This document shows positions 40,374 to 42,659 of a DNA stretch of 42,659 nucleotides, one piece after another; within the stretch, counting starts at the first letter, position 1; each line of letters starts with the position of its first letter. The notes beneath the pieces are model-generated. The model worked only from the letters and a program-made list of their open reading frames with translations. It searched no databases and was not told the origin of the DNA. The stretch is from Methanomicrobiales archaeon (GTDB lineage Archaea; Halobacteriota; Methanomicrobia; Methanomicrobiales; Methanomicrobiaceae): positions 1-42,659 of the forward strand of contig JAAEEQ010000010.1 of assembly GCA_013415665.1 (NCBI GenBank). The letters run 5' to 3'. Position numbers and translations under genes: made by a program.

Positions 40374-41396
40374 ATGATAAAGGTCGCAATCAATGGCTAC
40401 GGTACGATCGGCAAACGCGTCGCCGATGCCGTCGCCGCCCAGCCCGACATGGAAGTCGTCGGGGTCTCCAAGACCCGCCCCAGTGCCGAAGCGTACGTTG
40501 CCAACAAGCGCGGCTATCCGCTCTATATTGCGGATATCAAAAACCGGGAAAAATTCGAGAAAGTCGGGATTTCGGTCGCCGGGGATGTCGAGGAGATGCT
40601 CAAGCACGCCGATGTCGTCGTTGATGCGACTCCCGGTGGTGTCGGGGCGAAAAACAAGGCCCTCTACGAGCTTTTCAACGTCAAGGCGATCTGGCAGGGC
40701 GGCGAAGAGCATGAAGTCGCCGGGTTCTCATTCAACAGCTCCTGCAACTACGAGGCGGCGCTCGGCCGCGATGCGGTGCGGGTGGTTTCCTGCAATACGA
40801 CCGGCCTCTGCCGCATCATCAACGCTGTCGATTCGGTGTTCGGGGTTGGAAAGGTGCGGGCGACCATGGTGCGCCGCGGGTCCGATCCCGGCGGCATCAA
40901 GAAGGGGCCGGTGGACGCCATCGTGCTCAACCCGGTCACCATTCCCAGCCACCACGGCCCCGACGTGCAGACCGTGCTCCCCCATATCGATATCGTGACC
41001 CTTGCCATGATCGTGCCGACGACATTCTGCCACATGCATGTCGTGCAGATGGACCTCAGGGCCGACGCCACACGGGAGGAGATCCTGGAGATCATCGAAA
41101 AACACCCCCGCATGGGCCTGGTCCGGAAGGGTACCGGGATTACGAGCACCGCCGAACTGAAGGAATACGCCTGTGACCTCGGCAGGCCGCGTTCCGACTT
41201 ATGGGAGAGCTGCATTTACGAGGAGTCGGTCTCCGTCGTCGGCAAACGCGAACTCTACCTCTTCCAGGCGATCCACCAGGAGGCCGACGTCGTCGTGGAG
41301 AATGTTGATGCCATCCGCGCGATGATGAACGGCACCCCCGATCCGCTCGAGTCCATCAGCACCACCAACCGTTCGTTGGGCTTTACCCCCCTCTAG
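40374..41396 (+). CDS. gap: Archaeal (class II) glyceraldehyde-3-phosphate dehydrogenase
   Basis: This 340-residue enzyme oxidises D-glyceraldehyde-3-phosphate to 1,3-bisphosphoglycerate, or runs in the gluconeogenic direction, with NADP/NAD. It shows the Rossmann GYGTIGKRV at 8-16 and the catalytic Cys140 in VVSCNTTGLCR, the usual position in archaeal GAPDH. HHGPDVQTVLP and the HMHVVQMD stretch are also typical. An upstream extension to 40242 is open but carries no signal or family similarity; ATG 40374 has the TATA box at leaderless distance. It is followed after 37 bp by tyrS. Confidence 0.95.
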   Translation: MIKVAINGYGTIGKRVADAVAAQPDMEVVGVSKTRPSAEAYVANKRGYPLYIADIKNREKFEKVGISVAGDVEEMLKHADVVVDATPGGVGAKNKALYELFNVKAIWQGGEEHEVAGFSFNSSCNYEAALGRDAVRVVSCNTTGLCRIINAVDSVFGVGKVRATMVRRGSDPGGIKKGPVDAIVLNPVTIPSHHGPDVQTVLPHIDIVTLAMIVPTTFCHMHVVQMDLRADATREEILEIIEKHPRMGLVRKGTGITSTAELKEYACDLGRPRSDLWESCIYEESVSVVGKRELYLFQAIHQEADVVVENVDAIRAMMNGTPDPLESISTTNRSLGFTPL

Positions 41397-41433
41397 AATA
41401 ACCATTAACACCCCGCATCACCCATAATTTTTA

Positions 41434-42375
41434 ATGGATCCGTTCTCGCTGGTCACCCGAAACACCGTTGAAGTCGTTACCGAGGAGGAACTCACCGCTC
41501 TGCTTTCCCGGCCGGAAAGGCGCGTGTATGCCGGCTACGAACCCAGCGGCGAGATCCACCTCGGCCACCTCGTCACCGTCAACAAGCTCATCGATATGCG
41601 CGATGCAGGCTTCGAGGTAACCGTACTTCTCGCCGATCTCCATGCGTTCCTCAACCGGAAGGGCACGATGGAGGAGGTGCGGGATCTTGCCGACTACAAC
41701 CGCCGCTGTTTCGAGGCTGTCGGGCTGACCGGAGTCAATTTCGTGCTCGGATCCGATGTGCAGCTGAATCCCGAATACGAGCTCCGCGTGCTCGAGCTTT
41801 CCCAGCAGATCACGCTCAACCGGGCAAAGCGCAGCATGGACGAGGTCGGGCGCCAGATGGAGCACCCCACCGTGTCGCAGATGGTCTACCCCATCATGCA
41901 GATGGTCGATATCGAGACCCTCGGCGTCGATGCCGCGGTCGGGGGGATCGACCAGAGAAAGATTCACATGCTCGCCCGCGAACACCTCCCCTCCGTGGGG
42001 GGAACCGCGCCGGTCTGCATCCACACGCCGATCCTCAACGGGCTCGACGGCAAGAAGATGTCCTCGTCGTCCGGAAATTACATCTCTGTCGCCGATCCCG
42101 AGGAGGTCATCCGGAAAAAATGCAAAAAGGCCTTCTGCCCTCCCGAGACGGACAACAATCCGGTGCTCCAGATACTGCAGTTCCACGTCTTTCCCCGGCT
42201 CGGGAGCCTGACGGTCCGGCGCCCGGAGAAGTTCGGCGGCGATGCCGCCTTCGATTCGTACGGGGCGATCGAAGCGGCATACGCGAATGGAAAGGTGCAC
42301 CCGATGGATCTGAAACAGGCGGCGGCCGACGGGCTTGTGGACATCCTGGCAGCCGCACGGGACTATCTGACCTGA
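41434..42375 (+). CDS. tyrS: Tyrosyl-tRNA synthetase (archaeal type)
   Basis: This 313-residue class I enzyme charges tRNA-Tyr. HIGH is present as HLGH (42-45), the tyrosine pocket as YAGYEPSGE, and KMSKS as KMSSS near residue 208. The absence of the bacterial C-terminal S4 domain and the short length are normal for archaeal TyrRS. The first residues MDPFSLVTRNTVEVVTEEEL match the family start, so ATG 41434 is right. Only 12 nt separate it from the RIO kinase, so they are probably one operon. Confidence 0.95.
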   Translation: MDPFSLVTRNTVEVVTEEELTALLSRPERRVYAGYEPSGEIHLGHLVTVNKLIDMRDAGFEVTVLLADLHAFLNRKGTMEEVRDLADYNRRCFEAVGLTGVNFVLGSDVQLNPEYELRVLELSQQITLNRAKRSMDEVGRQMEHPTVSQMVYPIMQMVDIETLGVDAAVGGIDQRKIHMLAREHLPSVGGTAPVCIHTPILNGLDGKKMSSSSGNYISVADPEEVIRKKCKKAFCPPETDNNPVLQILQFHVFPRLGSLTVRRPEKFGGDAAFDSYGAIEAAYANGKVHPMDLKQAAADGLVDILAAARDYLT

Positions 42376-42387
42376 CAGGAGAACGCT

Positions 42388-42659
42388 GTGAGTCTGGACG
42401 GTATCACCGACCGGTTCGACCGGGAAGTGGAGAAGATGGGTGTCCGCATCAAGGACGCGGACCAGATGAAGGTCATGGAAAATGTCTTCGACGACGTGAC
42501 GCTCCTTGCCCTTTACCGCCTGGTGCACAAAAAACTGATAACGGCGATCGGGGGGTCGATCTCCACCGGCAAGGAGGCGAATGTCTTTTACGGCGAGACC
42601 GGCGGCCGTCCGGTTGCGATCAAAATCTACCGGATCCGCTCTGCGAACTTCAAGTCGAT
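42388..42659 (+). CDS. rio1: RIO1-type serine protein kinase (partial, runs off right edge)
   Basis: Ninety codons from a GTG start are visible. The GTG is preceded by AGGAG 7 nt upstream (ACAGGAGAACGCT). The RIO1-type phosphate loop is GGSISTGKEANVFYGE, and the catalytic lysine follows in PVAIKIYRI. RIO1 is an atypical kinase/ATPase needed for small-subunit ribosome maturation, in keeping with its neighbour tyrS and with tsr3 at 30 kb. The kinase body and C-terminus lie beyond the window. Confidence 0.9.
   Translation, partial: MSLDGITDRFDREVEKMGVRIKDADQMKVMENVFDDVTLLALYRLVHKKLITAIGGSISTGKEANVFYGETGGRPVAIKIYRIRSANFKS

Noticed and set aside
41431-42528. 365-codon minus-strand frame over tyrS
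   Set aside because: Antisense to TyrRS and RIO1, both certain.

Overview
The window reads as a GC-rich euryarchaeal chromosome segment, most likely from a methanogen of the order Methanomicrobiales. The supporting genes are an archaeal SRP (7S) RNA, archaeal translation factor aEF1-beta paired with its zinc-ribbon partner, archaeal Tsr3, class II (archaeal) glyceraldehyde-3-phosphate dehydrogenase, an archaeal-type TyrRS followed by a RIO1 kinase, a COG2054/MfnE-like kinase of methanofuran biosynthesis, and the HTH-PAS / multi-GAF signalling proteins and PGF-pre-PGF-type surface proteins typical of this order. Several genes have a TATA box 25-30 nt before the ATG and no Shine-Dalgarno, which suggests leaderless transcripts. 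The genus is not determined.

Layout. 1-7.8 kb: cell-surface and envelope genes. These are a NosD-like beta-helix/FnIII/CARDB protein that runs off the left edge, a seven-bladed LVIVD propeller with PGF-pre-PGF domain, a DUF475 (TerC-like) membrane protein, and a five-repeat carboxypeptidase-regulatory-like surface protein. 7.9-12.9 kb: a DMT exporter with a 71-residue His-rich tail, a CAU tRNA, a zinc-ribbon/methyltransferase-like protein, SRP RNA directly followed by malate dehydrogenase, zinc ribbon + aEF1-beta, and MfnE-like kinase. 12.9-18.5 kb: a secreted PLD-family protein, a two-gene regulator operon (wHTH + XRE) divergent from a membrane OB-fold protein, a DASS anion symporter, a 64-residue duplicated protein and a cupin. 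18.6-20.9 kb: a translationally coupled SAM methyltransferase and ACT-ACT-metallo-beta-lactamase protein. 20.8-29.3 kb: a signalling block with a broken HTH-PAS regulator, a PAS-GAF3 histidine kinase, a CHASE4-HAMP-PAS2 histidine kinase and a lipoprotein.

29.3-34.8 kb: a fusion of a thiouracil-desulfurase-like cysteine domain with a nucleoside 2-deoxyribosyltransferase, divergent from tsr3; then an Nramp-like/5TM-LYT fusion divergent from an ABC ATPase-permease pair, with palindromic operator-like DNA between them. 34.8-42.7 kb: a frameshifted lipoprotein, rubredoxin, small membrane and hypothetical proteins, ROK kinase, DUF5661, a secreted propeller, UbiA prenyltransferase, gap, tyrS and a partial RIO1 kinase at the right edge.

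The most unusual items are the Nramp-LYT fusion whose metal-site motifs are replaced, the desulfurase-like/deoxyribosyltransferase fusion, the ACT-ACT-MBL protein, and a set of perfect 7-6-7 palindromes (GATAATC-type and GAAACTT-type). Two of these enclose TATA-like spacers near transporter and signalling genes. No CRISPR array, insertion sequence, integrase or prophage was seen. All functional calls come from reading motifs by eye; no database search was run.
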